Assembly: GCA_902775835.1 (NCBI GenBank) | Contig: CACYNZ010000062.1 | Location: forward strand, 1 to 13,779 | Direction of reading: 5' to 3' | From: an uncultured Eubacteriales bacterium | GTDB taxonomy: Bacteria; Bacillota_A; Clostridia; Christensenellales; Aristaeellaceae | DNA: 13,779 bases | Shown: positions 13,744 through 13,779 of the stretch, piece after piece | Numbering within the stretch: position 1 is the first letter of the stretch | Layout: every line of letters begins with the position of its first letter | Translations under genes and position numbers: made by a program | Notes under the pieces: generated by a model | The model's input: the letters and a program-made list of their open reading frames with translations, nothing else | The model's database searches: none | Told to the model about the DNA's origin: nothing

Positions 13744-13779
13744 ATGCGTATATGGCTGATGCTGATGCTGTGCCTGCTC
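13744..13779 (+). CDS. Partial CDS, N-terminus with a hydrophobic, signal-peptide-like start
   Basis: An ATG at 13744 opens a frame to the window edge encoding MRIWLMLMLCLL. AGAGG lies seven bases upstream. A positive charge followed by an unbroken hydrophobic stretch is what a signal peptide or first membrane helix looks like. The Cys at position 10 could be a lipobox residue, as in a solute-binding lipoprotein, but the motif is not complete enough to say. Its position after the rhamnose genes makes a sugar uptake component a reasonable guess only. Confidence 0.5.
   Translation, partial: MRIWLMLMLCLL

Noticed and set aside
1..13779. Mobile elements, CRISPR arrays, tRNA or rRNA genes
   Set aside because: No transposase or integrase motifs, no regularly spaced repeats, and no cloverleaf or rRNA signature were seen on either strand.

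Overview
The window looks like part of the chromosome of an anaerobic, GC-rich member of the Bacillota (Clostridia-like). The grounds are a T-box riboswitch, strong purine-rich ribosome binding sites at almost every start, AT-rich spacers between GC-rich genes, an oxygen-sensitive-type indolepyruvate:ferredoxin oxidoreductase, and a CIRCE-like half-site at the left edge. No rRNA, tRNA, insertion sequence, CRISPR array or phage gene is visible. The lineage is inferred from these features, not from a database match.

Layout: (1) 1-42, the first 14 codons of a leftward gene, with an inverted repeat and a possible promoter behind it. (2) 229-1581, glycerate kinase followed by a 5' remnant of glucarate dehydratase (gudD) that breaks off after about 52 codons and runs straight into a terminator; this looks like a decayed sugar-acid locus. 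(3) 1666-3505 on the minus strand, a cysK-cysE cysteine biosynthesis operon with a good sigma-70-type promoter. (4) 3616-5519, a promoter, a T-box leader whose specifier I read as UAC (Tyr), and a sodium:solute symporter. (5) 5599-6060 on the minus strand, a PaaI-type hotdog thioesterase. Across a 13-bp perfect inverted repeat lies the divergent operon 6162-10120: AMP-forming acyl-CoA ligase, iorA and iorB. (6) 10312-13668, an L-rhamnose module rhaB-rhaD-fucO without rhaA, closed by a strong terminator. (7) 13744-13779, the start of a further gene with a hydrophobic N-terminus.

How the parts may work together: the ligase and IorAB together interconvert aryl acids, aryl-acetyl-CoA and arylpyruvates. 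They can either degrade aromatic amino acids or rebuild them from scavenged aryl acids. A tyrosine-type T-box on the neighbouring transporter would fit an aromatic amino acid supply island containing transporter, thioesterase, ligase and IorAB. This is the most interesting hypothesis in the window, and it rests on my reading of the specifier codon and on gene proximity. The rhamnose module phosphorylates rhamnulose, cleaves it to DHAP and L-lactaldehyde, and reduces the lactaldehyde to 1,2-propanediol. The genes themselves belong to known families. The novelty lies in arrangement and regulation.
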